From Pseudisothecium myosuroides (Eukaryota; Streptophyta; Bryopsida; Hypnales; Lembophyllaceae), in the NCBI GenBank assembly GCA_951799445.1, contig OX637297.1, positions 8,494,001-8,558,000 on the forward strand: DNA of 64,000 bases, written 5' to 3'. This document shows, piece by piece, positions 24,205 to 37,081 of this stretch. Below the pieces are notes generated by a model. That model was not told where the DNA came from, ran no database searches, and saw only the letters and a list, made by a program, of their open reading frames with translations. Each line of letters begins with the position of its first letter. The first letter of the stretch is position 1. A program made the position numbers and the translations under genes.

Positions 24205-25185
24205 GGGTGATTACATGAAATAATTGTTCCTATTCTTAGTCACACGTTGAACACTGATTACTTTTCTGGCCACAACTTTTGGATTCTGACTCCAGAAGAC
24301 TCATAATTTGTAGAAGAGGTACTTGGGATTATTATGCACCTTCTCTAATTTTGAGAATTTTATTAAAAAAAAATTATTATTTAATAAGTGCTCCCGATAT
24401 TTTGTCATGAATGCCAATTTGGAGTTCCTATGTACTCTTGAGTACCCATACAATGAATTTGCAGTTAAAATGTAATAGAGATGGTCTTATGATATACTTC
24501 CACCTGTTGTCCAAAGCATTTCTCAAAATACTTTATTTTCTTTGGTGTATAAGTCCCCAATTTGAGCCTCTCTGTACTTGCATTTTGAAACATCTAACAC
24601 ATAATTCTGGTGTTTTCTTTTGGTAAACAAACAACTCCACAGAGTTGGTACACTAAATAGTGAAATTAGGTTGCCCCACACTAATTTATCGACATTCTAC
24701 ACTATATAAATATGTACTGTTTCTTTACAAAATTTTACTACTTTTCTGAATTAAAAGTTAATGCATGTGGGACTCATGAACCTGTACGTGTACAAACAAA
24801 AAATCAGTTGACATATATGTTGACTTGTTGGCTTCTAAAGTGATTTTCGTTAAGTATAGCAACCAAATTGTTAAGGCAACCTAATTTCACAATTTAGTGT
24901 AGAAATAATTATTCTTTATTTTTTTATTTAAAGTTTTGAGTATTTTCTGTTCATTGAAACATAGAAATCTATTTGCTCCAGTGATTTGATACTTTCCTTT
25001 TTTCCTTACTTAGAAAATTTTTCTTTATATTTTCTTTAGTGCTTACCGGAATTTGGAAAGTGTATACATTAGTCATTTTTTAAATATTTTCTTTATATTT
25101 TTTGTTTATTTTAAATACTCCAGGAAAAAATCATTAGTACTGCTGAAAATGCAACAAAAACAACTGTTGCTTCGTGAAATCACCC
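24205..25185. mobile_element. MITE-like element with GGGTGATT ends (copy 3), carrying a nested MITE
   Basis: The left end is GGGTGATTACATGAAATAAT and the right end reverse complement is GGGTGATTTCACGAAGCAAC, with shared subterminal TTGTTGCATTTT-like sequence. Length is 981 bp, including a 249-bp nested element at 24651-24899. Confidence 0.65.
24651..24899. mobile_element. TA-flanked MITE (Tc1/mariner-like), ends CACTAAATWGTGAAATTAGG
   Basis: CACTAAATAGTGAAATTAGG starts at 24651 and the reverse complement of the right end reads CACTAAATTGTGAAATTAGG. The element is flanked by TA on both sides (24649-24650 and 24900-24901), the usual target duplication of Tc1/mariner elements. It is 249 bp and non-coding, inserted in a larger MITE. 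Confidence 0.75.
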
Positions 25186-25240
25186 GATTATAATTATAAT
25201 CCCACAATGATATTGTATTGTTTTTACGTAACAGGATCAT

Positions 25241-26177
25241 CCCTAAAGGACCAACATGCGTTTCTTGACAACATTGAAATATTGGCCTGGTACGTGTCAC
25301 TAGAGATTTGCATATTCTCAATTTAGATTTTTATAGGATGTGCGGACAAGGAATATCTTTCGTATGCACTGATTTTAATGACTATTGGAAATACGAGTCA
25401 AAAGTTTTTGCACGATATGTAGTTTGTTTCTCCACTTGGGGCACATCGGGCAAATCAGAGTAAACCACTTTTAAAATAAATAAAAAATGAATTTGCTTTA
25501 AAAGATTTATATATACGTCTGAAGCTTTGAATTTTTCCATTTTTATCAATGAGTCAAAAAATTTTGAGCATTTTCTGTTTGTGGACAGTGACGAGGGCCA
25601 CTATGGATTCTCTACTCAAAAATAATCTTTGAAGCTGTTTGTTTCACTCAGTTTTCTATATGTTCTAGAAAATATCAAATTGTAGAATGCACATTGTTTT
25701 TTACAACATTGTAACCACTGGGATTGGCATTTTTCAATTCCATAATTAACTTCTGAAAATTTTAGTGTTTTGAACTGTTCTCTACTTCTTTCTACTTACT
25801 TTTTTTTCCCTATATTTTGTACAATTCCAAATGATTAGAAAATTTTCTAGCATGTACCAAACTTGCTCTGAAAAATGAATCCAAAGAAGCACTAGCATAT
25901 TGAATTTTTATCCATAATATTTAGACTTTGTGAACTGCAGCTGCTTGGTTTTTTCCAGGTGCACAAAAACAATTTTTGACACTTCAAACGCTAATATATT
26001 GCTATGTACATGATGGAAATTGGGAAAAAAATTTCTACACATTCTTTTGCTATAATACTACAGTATTCTATGGTTACATGTGTTCAAAAATGATATTTTT
26101 CAATTATTTGCTACTTGTACTAAAAATGGCAGTTTTCAAGCACTTTCACTGAGAACGTAGTGAAGAAACTTGAGGGG
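25241..26177 (+). mobile_element. TTAA-family element, copy A (degenerate flanks)
   Basis: The left end CCCTAAAGGACCAACATGCG and right end ...AACTTGAGGGG match the ends of the copy at 26252-27758 and, in reverse, the copy at 28775-29706. The internal segment AAAATGGCAGTTTTCAAGCA near the right end is shared by all three. Flanking TTAA has drifted here. No transposase frame is seen. Confidence 0.55.
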
Positions 26178-26251
26178 TTCAAAAATTGTCCACGTAAGAG
26201 CTAAAATTGAATATTGCGAAGCTCAGACATTTCTAAATTTACTCTTCTTCT

Positions 26252-27758
26252 TTAATCCCTAAAGGACCAGCTTGCTATTTTTAGCAACACAGCGATTTTG
26301 GCCAGGTACGTGTGATTAGAGATTTTCATATTTGAAGCTGGAATTTTAATAGAAGGTGGGATGAGGTATATCTTTCACGTGCACTAAATTTCATTTCATT
26401 TCAAAATAGGAGTCAAAAGTTATGGCCTAATATGTTATTTTTTTAACCGGGCGGGCAGTTCGGGCAGATCTGAAAAAAACACTTTTTTCAAAAATAAAAA
26501 TTTGAAATCGGTTTTCTAAAGTTATATATATGTGGGAAGCTTTAAATCATTCCATTCCGACCAATGAGTAAAAAGTAATGAGGTTTTTTAGTTTGCGGGC
26601 AGTTTTGGATTCTCTACTCTGAAATAAACTTTGAAGTTCTTAATTTAACCCTGGAGCGCTCCGACGTCCATTTGCTGGACGATGAACAGATTCAAATCCT
26701 TGTTTCTGTCTCATTCTTGCTTGGATGAAAGTCATCCTAATTTTTGGTGATACTTTATCAAGTTGTTGTCCTATCCATCGTTTGGATTTGGTGTTACTAG
26801 AATATATACATTTCTAAAATTACAAATGTGGAAGTATGTCAAGTAGTCAATTTGCATTGACTTTAGTTCAAAACTAGATGTGCAAAAATGAGGTCAAAGA
26901 TGTAAAGGTCACAAAAATTTCAAAAAATCACCATATGAAGAGAACCTTATTTCAAATCCATTCCAACAAGTTTTACTCAAAAAATGATAATATTTTACTT
27001 GTAATTGAATTTAGAAGGAATTCTGAAATTTTCTTTTTAAAATTTATAAAAAAAAAGATTGATGATAGCATTAGTAGATCTAACTGTACGGATAGAATTT
27101 AAAAATCAAAATCTACAGCTTTCATTTGTATACCAATTCCAAAATATTCTTCCAAATTGTAGTTTATAATGGTTTTTCCCAAATCGTCAATTTTGGAGAT
27201 GAATGCAGACGTTTAGGGGTTAACTCAATTTTTAATATATTTTGAAGGAAAACCCCCCCCATAGGATTTAGGTTGTTTATTACAACATTACAACCATTGG
27301 GATCGACATTTTTCAATTCCATAATTAAATTCTTCACAATTTAGAATTTAGGATCATTCTCTACTTCTTTCTACTTACTATTTTTTTGGTATATGTTGTA
27401 CAATTCCAAATGATTTGAAAAATTTTAAGCATGTAGCCAACTTATTTAAGAAAAACAATTCAAAGAAGCACCACCATGATGGACATTTTTTTTTACAAAT
27501 GTGACTTTGTGAAGTGCAGCTGCCCTTTTTTCTGCAAGAATAGATAAATGATTTTTGTCAATTCAAATGCTCATATCTTCCAATCCGCACAATGAAAAAT
27601 TCTTAAATTTTTTCAACATATTCTAAAACTAGTTCACTATAAGATCCTATGGTTACATGTGTCAAGAATTTTTTTTCCCAATAATGTGGTATTTGTACGA
27701 AAAATGGCAGTTATTGAGTGTTTTCAGTGAATCATAGTCATAGAACTTTAGGGGTTAA
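26252..27758 (+). mobile_element. TTAA-flanked non-autonomous element, copy B, with a nested element
   Basis: It begins TTAA-TCCCTAAAGGACCAGCTTGC and ends ACTTTAGGGG-TTAA. TTAA at both edges and CCC/GGG tips are the signature of piggyBac-superfamily insertion. A second TTAA-flanked element sits inside it at 26645-27223. Confidence 0.65.
26645..27223. mobile_element. TTAA-flanked MITE nested in copy B
   Basis: It begins TTAA-CCCTGGAGCGCTCCGACG and the reverse complement of its right edge is TTAA-CCCCTAAACGTCTGC. It spans 579 bp with TTAA on both sides and no coding capacity. It interrupts copy B, so it is younger than that copy. Confidence 0.75.
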
Positions 27759-28774
27759 CTTGTAATGAATAAAAGAATTGGCATCTAACCCAAGTCATTT
27801 CATTTTTTACTTCGCTTCTTCGATGTAGTTATCAACTCTTCAAGTTGAAATGCCATAGGGCTCTCAAATTGTACACCTCCTAAAATGTTTTGTGTCTGCA
27901 CAGTGCTTCAGACTACAAAATAGTTACATGTACAAGCATTGCACATTTCAATACGGCGGGCGATTAAAGAGCCTCAATGATTTTAGAGTATATTACCTTA
28001 CCTTTTGAAGAATTTTCAGAAAGGAAAACATAAGTAAACTAAAAAAATTTCAATTCATTGAGAACCGTAGAGCATTAACAAAAAAGTTTTTACTACAAAT
28101 TTTTTTGAAATGATTCAACTTTCACATTGTTCGAAAATTTACTTCTGGAATTCCTCAATATCAATGCCAGTCGTTGAAAAGCTGTTTTGAACTATCAACA
28201 TCCAAATCTGGTATTTCTCTTCTACATTTTTTGATAATGTAAATAAAATTATAAATAGGATGTTTTTTTGGGACTATATAAAAACTAACGGTGTGCAATC
28301 TCGAAACGCTCTTAACTTCTTACTCATTCATCACAATGAAATGATTCAAAACTTTCCTCGTACATCGGAAACTATACTACCAATTTCAAATTTCTTATAT
28401 GCATTTTGGTGATTGGCTCTGATCAGGCAAGACTGCTTTACTTCAGAAACTAAAAATGCATTAGGCCACTACTTCTCACTCTTCTTTCCGAATGTTATAA
28501 GTTTGTGCTGTCTGAAGCTATTAATTCTCCCTACCTCCTATTAGAATTTGAGCCCGAAAGATGCAAAACTCTAATCACAATTGACAGCCCAAAATAGCTA
28601 TGTCGCTCAAAACTGTAGAATGGTCCTTCAGATGTTACAAAATGTACGGTTACTTTCAGTATAGTAAATGTTGCTTTCAGGATCTTTAGATTCCACTTCT
28701 TGAAAGGCCCTACTTTTGTTTCACGTCTACCACTGTACCCATTACTTCTTCTTTACTACGCATCTGTGGGTTGC
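27759..28774. other. AT-rich stretch, nothing recognised
   Basis: No supported gene, RNA or terminal repeat pair. Short stretches resemble internal parts of the surrounding TTAA-family copies. Confidence 0.35.
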
Positions 28775-29706
28775 ACCCCTAAAGCTCCTTGACTATGTTC
28801 TCACTGAACATGCTCCAAAACTGCCATTTTGAGTACAAGTACCAAACTTTTGAAAAATATCATTTTCGGGCACTTGTAACCATAGAATCTTCTAGTACTC
28901 TACTTAGAGAAAATGTGGAAAAAAATTCATGAATTTCCAACGTGTACATTGCAACATTTTAGCGTTCGAAATGGCAAAAATCCTTTTTTTGCCCTTGCGA
29001 AAAAACAGGCAGCTGCACTTCATAGGGTCAGATTAGTATGAAAAAAAATTCCAAAATGATTGTGCTTCTTTACATTCATTCTTCAGGACATGTTGGCTAC
29101 ATGCTTGACAATTTCTAGATCATTTGGAAATGTACAACAAATAGTTTATAAATAGTAAGTAGAAAAAAATAGAAAATGGTTCAAAATACTAAATTGTTAA
29201 GAAGTTCATAACGGAATTACAGCTGGCCAATCCCAATGGTTGCAATGCTGTAATAAATAATGTATATTCTACAATTTTATTTTATTTTTCGAATGTTGAA
29301 AATTGATTGAAATAAACGACTTCAAAGTTTATATTAGAGTAGACAATCCATAATTGCCTGCAAACTAAAAATCCTCATAACGTTTGAATCATTGATGAAA
29401 ATGGAATGATTCAAAGCTTTCCACGTATATATAAATCTATTAAACCAATTTCAGATTTTTATTTTCCGAAAAAACAATTGTTTTCCGATCTACCCGGACT
29501 GCCAGAGTTGAGAAACAAACTACATATCATGCAATTACTTCTGACTTATATTTCCAAATGTCATGAAATTATGTGCATACGAAAGATATTCCTCTTCCCC
29601 ACCTTCTATAAAAATTTCAGCCCACAATATGAACCTCTGCAGTCACGCATACCTGCACAAAATTTCTATGTTGCCCAAAAACGCATGTTCGTCCTTTACG
29701 AGTTAA
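28775..29706 (-). mobile_element. TTAA-family element, copy C (reverse orientation)
   Basis: Read on the minus strand, it starts after TTAA (29703-29706) as CTCGTAAAGGACGAACATGC and ends at CCCCTAAAG near 28775. This matches copy A (CCCTAAAGGACCAACATGCG). The shared internal segment with AACTGCCATTTT is at about 28820-28835. Confidence 0.55.
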
Positions 29707-30445
29707 CCCGCTTTACGCTTTTTGAAATGTTGTCTACCGCAACTGTCGGGAGGTCACTAGCATACATACTTAGTGTATACCCAAGATGAGGGTTTCTTTC
29801 ATGCGGGGCTAGTTTCCTTGTACACCTGCAATGTAACTCCTCATGCAGCATTGTTCCTTAGGGGGACAAATGGCTTCTTCGGCAAGTGCTTACAAATAGA
29901 ATTTCTGTCGTTCATTTTAAAAACCTTTTTCAAAGATATACGTGTGGAAGAACCTGGGAACTCGGCATCCTGGGGGGGGACCTATATTTCAACAAAAAAT
30001 TCTCTTTTTTCTATTACTATTTGTCCTCTCATACATTATATTTATGTCTAGGTTGAAAACTTTCATTAATTTCATGAATTCTTATTAGAAGATACTTACA
30101 AACGCTCTTCTTTTCCGGTCATGTTGAGCTCCTTCAGTTATTGAAAAAAATAACTTGTTGCTTATAGTTGTCAATGTACTTCCTCAAAATTTTCTACCTT
30201 TTTTCCCAATGCTTTACCTAACTTTCTAGAACAACCTCAACATTGGAATGCATGCTTTCTAATTCCATCTAAAACATTTTACAATTTTAGAGTGTCATCG
30301 TAGTTTGTACCTACTTCTACTGAACAAGTCCTTTAAGAGTGAAATTTATGATGTTTTTTTCCTTAATTTTCCACTATTATCACAACTCAAAGTTCAAAGA
30401 TTTTGAGGAACTCATTCTTGAGTTCATGAACTGTAAATTCACCCT
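29707..30445. other. Stretch without a recognised feature
   Basis: Two overlapping open frames on the plus strand (about 29406-30051) partly overlap copy C and have no recognisable domain. I regard them as chance frames. Confidence 0.4.
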
Positions 30446-31307
30446 TTAACCCCTAAAGGACTTGATCCACTGTGAAATGGTCAAATATCATGTTCAAGCT
30501 AAATTTTGCCTTTTAAATTGTGATCAAACAACAATTTTATGATTTTATTACTTGAAGCTATGAATGGTGTATCATTGAGAGAAATTGCGATTTGTTTCAT
30601 GAAAAATTGCAATTGTTATCATTTTTTTGCAAAAATTGCATATAAATAAGTTAAAATAGCAAAAGAAATCCAAATTACTTGAAATTTTCTCAAGAGGTAT
30701 AAACAACATTGGAGATTTGCATGAATTTTTTTTCAAGTGGTCATTTTATTTTTACACCCATAAAACCCACAACAAAGACCTTGAAGTCAAATTTGATTAT
30801 CAAAGCAAGTTCATCTTTTCATTTAATTGATGTATAAAATTCTGATATTTTTAATTGATAGATACATTCATTTTCTGTAATTGATGTTTATTCAATAAAT
30901 TTGATGGAAAAATCTAATTATTGTGATTTTTGGAAGTTAAAGGTGGAAATAAAATTATATCAATTAGAATATATATTACAATTATCTGTAATTTTTACCA
31001 TAAATGAAGAGTAGAATAGAAAACTTAATTTTTTAATTTAAAATTAAAATAAAATTTAAGAGTAAAAAATATGAATGAAAAACACACCATTCTATTGTAT
31101 TTGGATTCTAACACTTGAAGCTTTCAACTGCAATAACTCTTTCAATATTTGACATTTATCAAAATTTTCAAATGGAATAGAAACTAAACTTGTCAAGCTT
31201 CAATTTCTTAGTTTAAAAGATATACCAACAATGGACATTTTGAAAGTTACAATTAGGGTTGACCAAGACGCATCCACTTTTTGGATGTACAAACCTTAAA
31301 GGGTTAA
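30446..31307. mobile_element. TTAA-flanked MITE inserted in an older element end
   Basis: The left edge is TTAA-CCCCTAAAGGACTTGATCC and the right edge reverse complement is TTAA-CCCTTTAAGGTTTGTACA. It is 862 bp including both TTAA. The sequence after the right TTAA (AGGACCAAGGCCTTTTTCTG) is itself like the end of another member (compare 32349 and 41630-41680), so this element landed in the TTAA of an older copy's end. Confidence 0.7.
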
Positions 31308-31556
31308 AGGACCAAGGCCTTTTTCTGCCAGAAAACACTCTTATCTGCTTTTTCTATACCGATGAGGAAATAATATATATATATTTTATATTTATATATT
31401 TATATATATATATTTTTTAATTAATTTATTTTTTCCTGACACTGCACCGTACAATCTGACACGTAACTGGTATAAGGAAGTGTGTGCTATTTTTAAACTT
31501 TAGTTTAACTGCACAGACTACAAGATATTTGCGTTTGAATTTGGGAAAACAAGATA

Positions 31557-32200
31557 TTAATCCCTAAGTGTCCAAGGCACCCAATTGCGGTGTCAAAGAA
31601 ACTTTGAAGTTATATCAAGCCTTACCAAATTGCTATGTTTAGTAGTTTATATTTTTGAAAGATTCTTCTTGAAGTCTCGTTTTAGCATCAAAAATCCAAT
31701 TCTGAAATTGAATGATTATTATTTTTCTATTCAAGATTTTGTGCAAAGGTCCCCATTGCAATCTTGACTTTTTGTAGTGTTCAGGGCTCTTGGAAATGAG
31801 CCTCAAATACACTACATCTTAGAGAAAAAAAAACACTAGACATTCATTTAAAAAAATTGTAGAGTAGATTTTGAAAAATCATACATTGATTGGGGTTACA
31901 TTTGTTAGGCCCTTCAACCTCATTTTTTATTTGATCTTGAACTTCTTTGATTTGACATGCAAAAAGAGAGCTCAAAGATTTTCATAGTTCAAACACATTG
32001 ATGATCAAACATTATAATCTAACTTTCCTTAGATGATATTGTTGTGATTCTTTTCCTATATGATCTCTAACATGTCTAGTTTGAATTTGTATGGTTAAAA
32101 TTTAAAAAAACTGATTCAACTTATCAAAATGTTGGCTTTTTGTTCAATTCACAGCAATTTCCAAGAGGCTGAAAAGAAGCCTTGGGCAGTGAGGGGCTTA
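31557..32200 (+). mobile_element. ~650-bp TTAA-family element, copy 1
   Basis: The left edge is TTAA-TCCCTAAGTGTCCAAGGC and the right edge GCCTTGGGCAGTGAGGGG-CTTA. Internal sequence (for example TTGACTTTTTGTAGTGTTCA then TACACTACATCTTAGAG) recurs at 39.75-40.37 kb and 52.39-53.05 kb, which shows it is a dispersed repeat. Confidence 0.6.
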
Positions 32201-32345
32201 GCACATTGCGGGACAACATTTTCTAACTTACAGCATGTTTAATTGGAGATTTTTGGACTAGAAAGTTCAAACCTTTAGATCTTTGTAGTGGACAATTGAA
32301 TTCAAAGTGTACATGAAATAAACAAATACAGAAACAAAATGTTCA

Positions 32346-33258
32346 TTCTCAACCCCTGAAGGTCCAAGGCCTTACTTCTGCCACCAAACACTTAGAACTC
32401 TGAAACAAGGAGTTTATTTATTTTTTGGTTGTTGTTTTTGCACATCTAACCATAGGATCTTACACCTAACTAGTATTAGAATGTGTGGAAAAAAAATTCA
32501 GAATTTTGGACCGCTCAGATTGCAAGATATCTGCATTTAAAGTGTAAAAAACAAGTTATTTCAGTACATTGTGGAATTGCGCTTTTTGACTTTAAACATT
32601 TTCAACTTAAAATTTTTGCACTACAGAGTTTTAAGCTTTCAAACTTCATAGTGGATAACTGAGTTCAAAAGATCGAGAAAAATTATAAAATTCAAAAAAA
32701 CTTATTTATCATCCTTAAAGAAACTGTTAAGTAGAAGTAGGTACAAGGCAGAAGGAAAATCAAAACTACTCATATACTTTTAATGGAACTAAAAAACACT
32801 AATTCCAATTGTAAGATTGTTCTAGCAAATTTTGAAAAAATTGAAAAATTGCATTCAGAAATGCATCTTACAAGTTATTTTTCCCAAGTAGATGCTCTAA
32901 CTGTCCGGAAAACTAGAATGTCCATAACTTCCTCATAACAAATCCAAATGAAATGAATCAAACCTTTCTAGATAGAGAATAATATAATCTATTAAAGAAA
33001 GATATCTCAAAAAAAGATTTTATTTTTTATTTTTTGTTTTTTATTTTTTTTTTACCCCCATTTCCATGTTTCTAGCTAATTCGGTCATAACTTCTGTTCC
33101 TAGGCACCGATTGTGGGAATAACTATATTCCACAAGATTCATCTTCTCTTTTATTCCAGAAAAAGTTTTTAAAAATGTGCCAATAAACTGCCCGCAGATA
33201 TGTGACCAAAATACCATTTGTCCCTCTAAGGGACTACACTCCTGTAGGGGTTCAATTA
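32346..33258 (+). mobile_element. ~910-bp TTAA-family element, copy 1 of an inverted pair
   Basis: It starts CAACCCCTGAAGGTCCAAGG and ends CTGTAGGGGTTCAA. The internal part (about 32870-32990, with TCCATAACTTCCTCATAAC) is the reverse complement of 41035-41130, so this and the element at 40740-41683 are inverted copies. Confidence 0.6.
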
Positions 33259-35959
33259 CATTTTCCAAAACTACTTTCATGCTATAAACTGCTTACAACC
33301 AATTCATAATTGTTGATACATGTAGAAGTTACTCATTCAACTCCTACATGCCAAATACCTTGCTTGAGCTTCTAGAAATTTGTTTCACATGGAACATAAT
33401 GACAACTTCCTAATAACTTGTACCAAAATATTTTTTTAATTATACTAGTACAAATTTGTTCTAAACATGTTTCACATCATATAGGAAAAACCCTAGAATC
33501 TGATCATGTATGAAATAAATGATTATAATTTTGCATCATGCACGTTCCAAAACTAAATAAGTGATTTTCAGTTTTAGAATCCTTTTTCACATGTTAAATC
33601 TGTGAAGTTTATAGGGAAAAAACTTAGAGGATAGAGGACCTACCATGCTGAACCCCAACAAATGAATGCCTTCAATTTTGACATGTTTTTTTACACCAAG
33701 AACACTAGGAAATTACCATTTTCAGTACCAATACCAATTCTTAAAAACTATTTTTTTTCCACACATATATCCGTACGTTTTTGTAGTATGTTCACTTGAA
33801 ATACGTTTTACAAAATTGGAAAATGTCCACCGTGTCCACTGCTACATACTAACATTATAATTAATTGAAATCATTTGTTGATCTCCACCAAAAATAGGAT
33901 TGTTGCACTTTAGGAACTCACTTTCCTATGGATAATAGTCCAAAATGGTAATGCCTTTCATAATTGTTTCTAATAAACATGTTTGCTACATGCTCAATAA
34001 ATTTCAAATCAATAAAAAATTCACAGCATATAGGGGAATTATAGTGAGTATGAAGAAATAGAGGACGGTTCAAAAAACAAAATTCTTTAGGGTTTAATTA
34101 TGGACTTGAATAATAACAATCCCCATGGTAGTGATTTTGTCATAAACTATTTACAACTTCTATTTGCTATTACCCATGTCGTTTAAATATGTAGTCAATA
34201 ATTCTCTTTGAACTTCTCATTCTGTGATTATTTCTCTAGGATTGTGTGTACATAAGACTAATTTCCAAAAGTCGTTAAAGCATCTCCACTCTTGCTCTTC
34301 ATTGCCCCTTGGTTGCGCAAATGCAAGGTCCACGCTCTAAAATTGCCGCCACTCTTGCCCTGCAATCCAGAGATGAAGCTTGTCCCTGCTCAAATATGTA
34401 GTGAAAACGCAATCCGCACAGGGCAACTCCTTTCCTCTCCAAGCTTGGATTCTCCTAGTTTGTCAATGTTTCTGTCTTGTTTAAGAAAAGTTGAACTACT
34501 ATAGCGAAACCTACTGATGAGAATGCAAAGCTCTTGGAAATGTAGAGAACAAGGCTGGGGAACTTTGGGAAAAGTGGAGCCCAAAAAGAGAATGGAGTCC
34601 GCAAAAAAACATTTGGCGAGGCCGGTTTTCAGATCAACAATGTAGATGGTTTTAGCAGTACAAAAAAACAAGAGGGCAATGGACACCCTCGTAGTAAATC
34701 TGAATATAACAAGAGTTATCCTTAATTGTAAACAAAGGTTTGGAATGTAGAGACGACACTTTAAATAAGAAAATTCGAAAGTATGAACTACTACTATTTG
34801 AAACTCCTATCTATTGCCAACATCCAAGTCTATTTGAAACTAATAAACTCCTATCTCTTGCCAACATCCAAGTCGGCTGAATCGCAAACTTAGCCGTTCA
34901 TCTGACCGGACAGTTTGGATGGGGAAGACGTGACAATTTCAGTCGCATTGAGGCACTCGTATTTCCAAAAGCCATGCATTCTAGTGTCTACAAAAAATAT
35001 CCTTGAAGTCCACTTCATACTAAATTTCCAGCCCAAAATCTTCAAATAACTTGTCACATGTCCCTTCCCAAAGTTTCCTATCGTTTCTGCTACAATATCA
35101 CTGAAGGAACTACACGCGTTTCATCACCAACGTCCACAACTATCGTACTCTCAGTTTATATTTTTCCATGCAACTCGGTTCATAGATGAGCTATTCACAC
35201 AATTTTGAACTTTACATTCACTACTATAATGGAACAGTTAAACTTTGTAGAGGTGTGCAAAAAATGGAGGAGACCTGTGTGTGATCCATCTAAACTAGAC
35301 GCTTAAATCATTGTTTGTCCGTCGTGAAAACACGATTCAATTCCATCCAAAAAAACACGGTGTGGACGATCTTTACACTTTGCTGTATTACTGAATGAGA
35401 TAATGCTTTGACATGTGACTGAGTATTTGCAGTATGAACCATTATTGCTTTGCCATTATATGTAACGGAACACAAGACAAAGTGCCTTACTGTACAATTA
35501 ATTTATCTTCTCCATTCATAATCTTCTTGACTAATATGTACAGTTTTTACTTAACTGCTTTGCTATAAAGAGAAGTCCTTATTGTAACAAACTGGTTTTA
35601 CCTATCCTTAGAAACGTACAACAACTTGAAGCGACACACACTTTACAAAAACTCCTACCTTAGTCTTTGACTATCGACGGGTTTGCAGGGATTTCACATG
35701 ATGTGCCATCCGCGCATTTAAGTTCACTGAGGGATCTCTGTATCGAAACCTATATTCCAAAAACCTTCGGGAGTGGACAGAGGCACGTCAAGAAATCGAT
35801 GCCAAGAATTGTCGACGTGATTGCAACAGCATCCCAACATGGCTTCTACATCGCCGACCATAACAACACTGTAAAAGGGAGTACACAGTGTGTACTCTGT
35901 GGCTTGCAGTTTTGCTCTCTTTGCTTTTTTTTGGACCGGCGCAACAAATTTGAAAGAAG
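33259..35959. other. Mostly AT-rich stretch without a supported gene
   Basis: Several short open frames exist (around 34292-34686 and 35667-36023), on both strands at once, without a recognisable domain. A Cys-containing plus-strand segment at 35790-35915 recalls a BIR-like pattern only faintly. The part from 35.6 kb on has more balanced base composition and may hold the 3' end of the minus-strand gene described next. Confidence 0.35.
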
Positions 35960-37081
35960 CTGTGTTGCCTACACTATTGGGCTTCCTTTTTCTGCTTTCC
36001 ACCCTCGCGACTGCACTTCCTGATTATAGTACGCACGCAAAGCAGTTAATCAAAATAGACAAAACAAGTAATTCTGTAGGGAGACCGTCATGAAAATTCA
36101 GAATCCCCTTCCATTTTCTTAACAGACACGGAGCACTCAATTAATTGTTTCTAAAAACTTATTGCAATGTTGCTTACCACACTTCTCAATTTCTGCATGA
36201 CCATGTCCATGAAGTACTCCCGCTTCTTCATGCTGGGCCTGAAAATGTGCTTCTGTTTTTCCACTCACTATTCAGCAATTGAACGCAAATAAAGCGGCTC
36301 ATACTTTCCGAAGACAGAAAAAACAGAAATGTACTAGCTAATAAACTTTGCATGGCAGACACTGCAGTGAAATCAGATTTCCCAACTAACAACGGCTTTC
36401 TTACGTACCAAACTGATGAGGAGGCTTGTCTGACGTGTAATTGAAAACTGTAGGCAGACTTTCATCTCTTGACTTCTGAACTTTTAAGTGCGAATGTGTA
36501 ATCAATTTGGAAGACTCTGACTTACTGTGGCCTGCAGCTTCAACATCACAAGAGCCAGCTGCCCAAATAGTAGGTGTACTAACAATATCACACGACGGTG
36601 CAATGGCAACTACAGAACTTATCGATCGGCTGAACTTGGAGGACATGGAAGTTAGAGAGGTGCGGCTATATTTTTCGTTGCCCACTTCCACGTCCACAGA
36701 CAACGCCCGAGCCCCTACCGCGTCTTCCGTCAGTTGAACCATTGGGGTCCTACACACAAATATCCATCACCGCTCATGAGGAGACTTTAACTCAATATCT
36801 TGGAAATTACTCTCCCCCTCAACACCTTTACGAGATGTATACAGATTTCGCAATCGGCACACTTCCACACTCAATTTAATGAACTCACTTTCCAGACACT
36901 GACGCTCAAGCATCTGCGCATTCACTTGCTCTTCCATCCATTTCAAAAAATCGAACAAGTTCACGAAGTTACTCTAACTCTTTTGGAATTCGCCAATGCA
37001 CTTCAATCGCATGAACAGAAGGCGTTGCCGTCCTTCTGAAAGTTGACAGCTGATGACCTTCTTTCGATTTTCAAGATAATC
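35960..37081 (-). CDS. Unrecognised multi-exon gene with a coiled-coil segment, partial
   Basis: I do not recognise the family. On the minus strand, an exon begins at 37081 after ACTAG and runs to 36792 or straight on into 36749. It encodes LLFMRLKCIGEFQ, then FVNLFDFLKWMEEQVNAQML, then a heptad-like segment (ECRLRNLY-type). The next part, 36749-36405, starts after TTTGTGTGTAG and ends before GTAAGA. A short exon, 36238-36178 (TTTTCAG before, GTAAGC after), encodes MKKREYFMDMVMQKLRSV, and a last exon after ATAATCAG at about 36022 ends in a stop near 35970. Phases agree across the last three junctions. An in-frame TAG lies at 36976-36974, and a TGA lies in the 42-base GT...AG segment 36791-36750. 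It could be the 5' part of the gene at 20.7 kb with a very long intron, but nothing proves that. Confidence 0.5.

Noticed and set aside
35790..35915. Possible BIR-type zinc domain (HGFYIADHNN then CVLCGL)
   Set aside because: Only the first Cys pair and a GFY-like word fit. The His and second Cys positions are absent, and a minus-strand frame is equally open.
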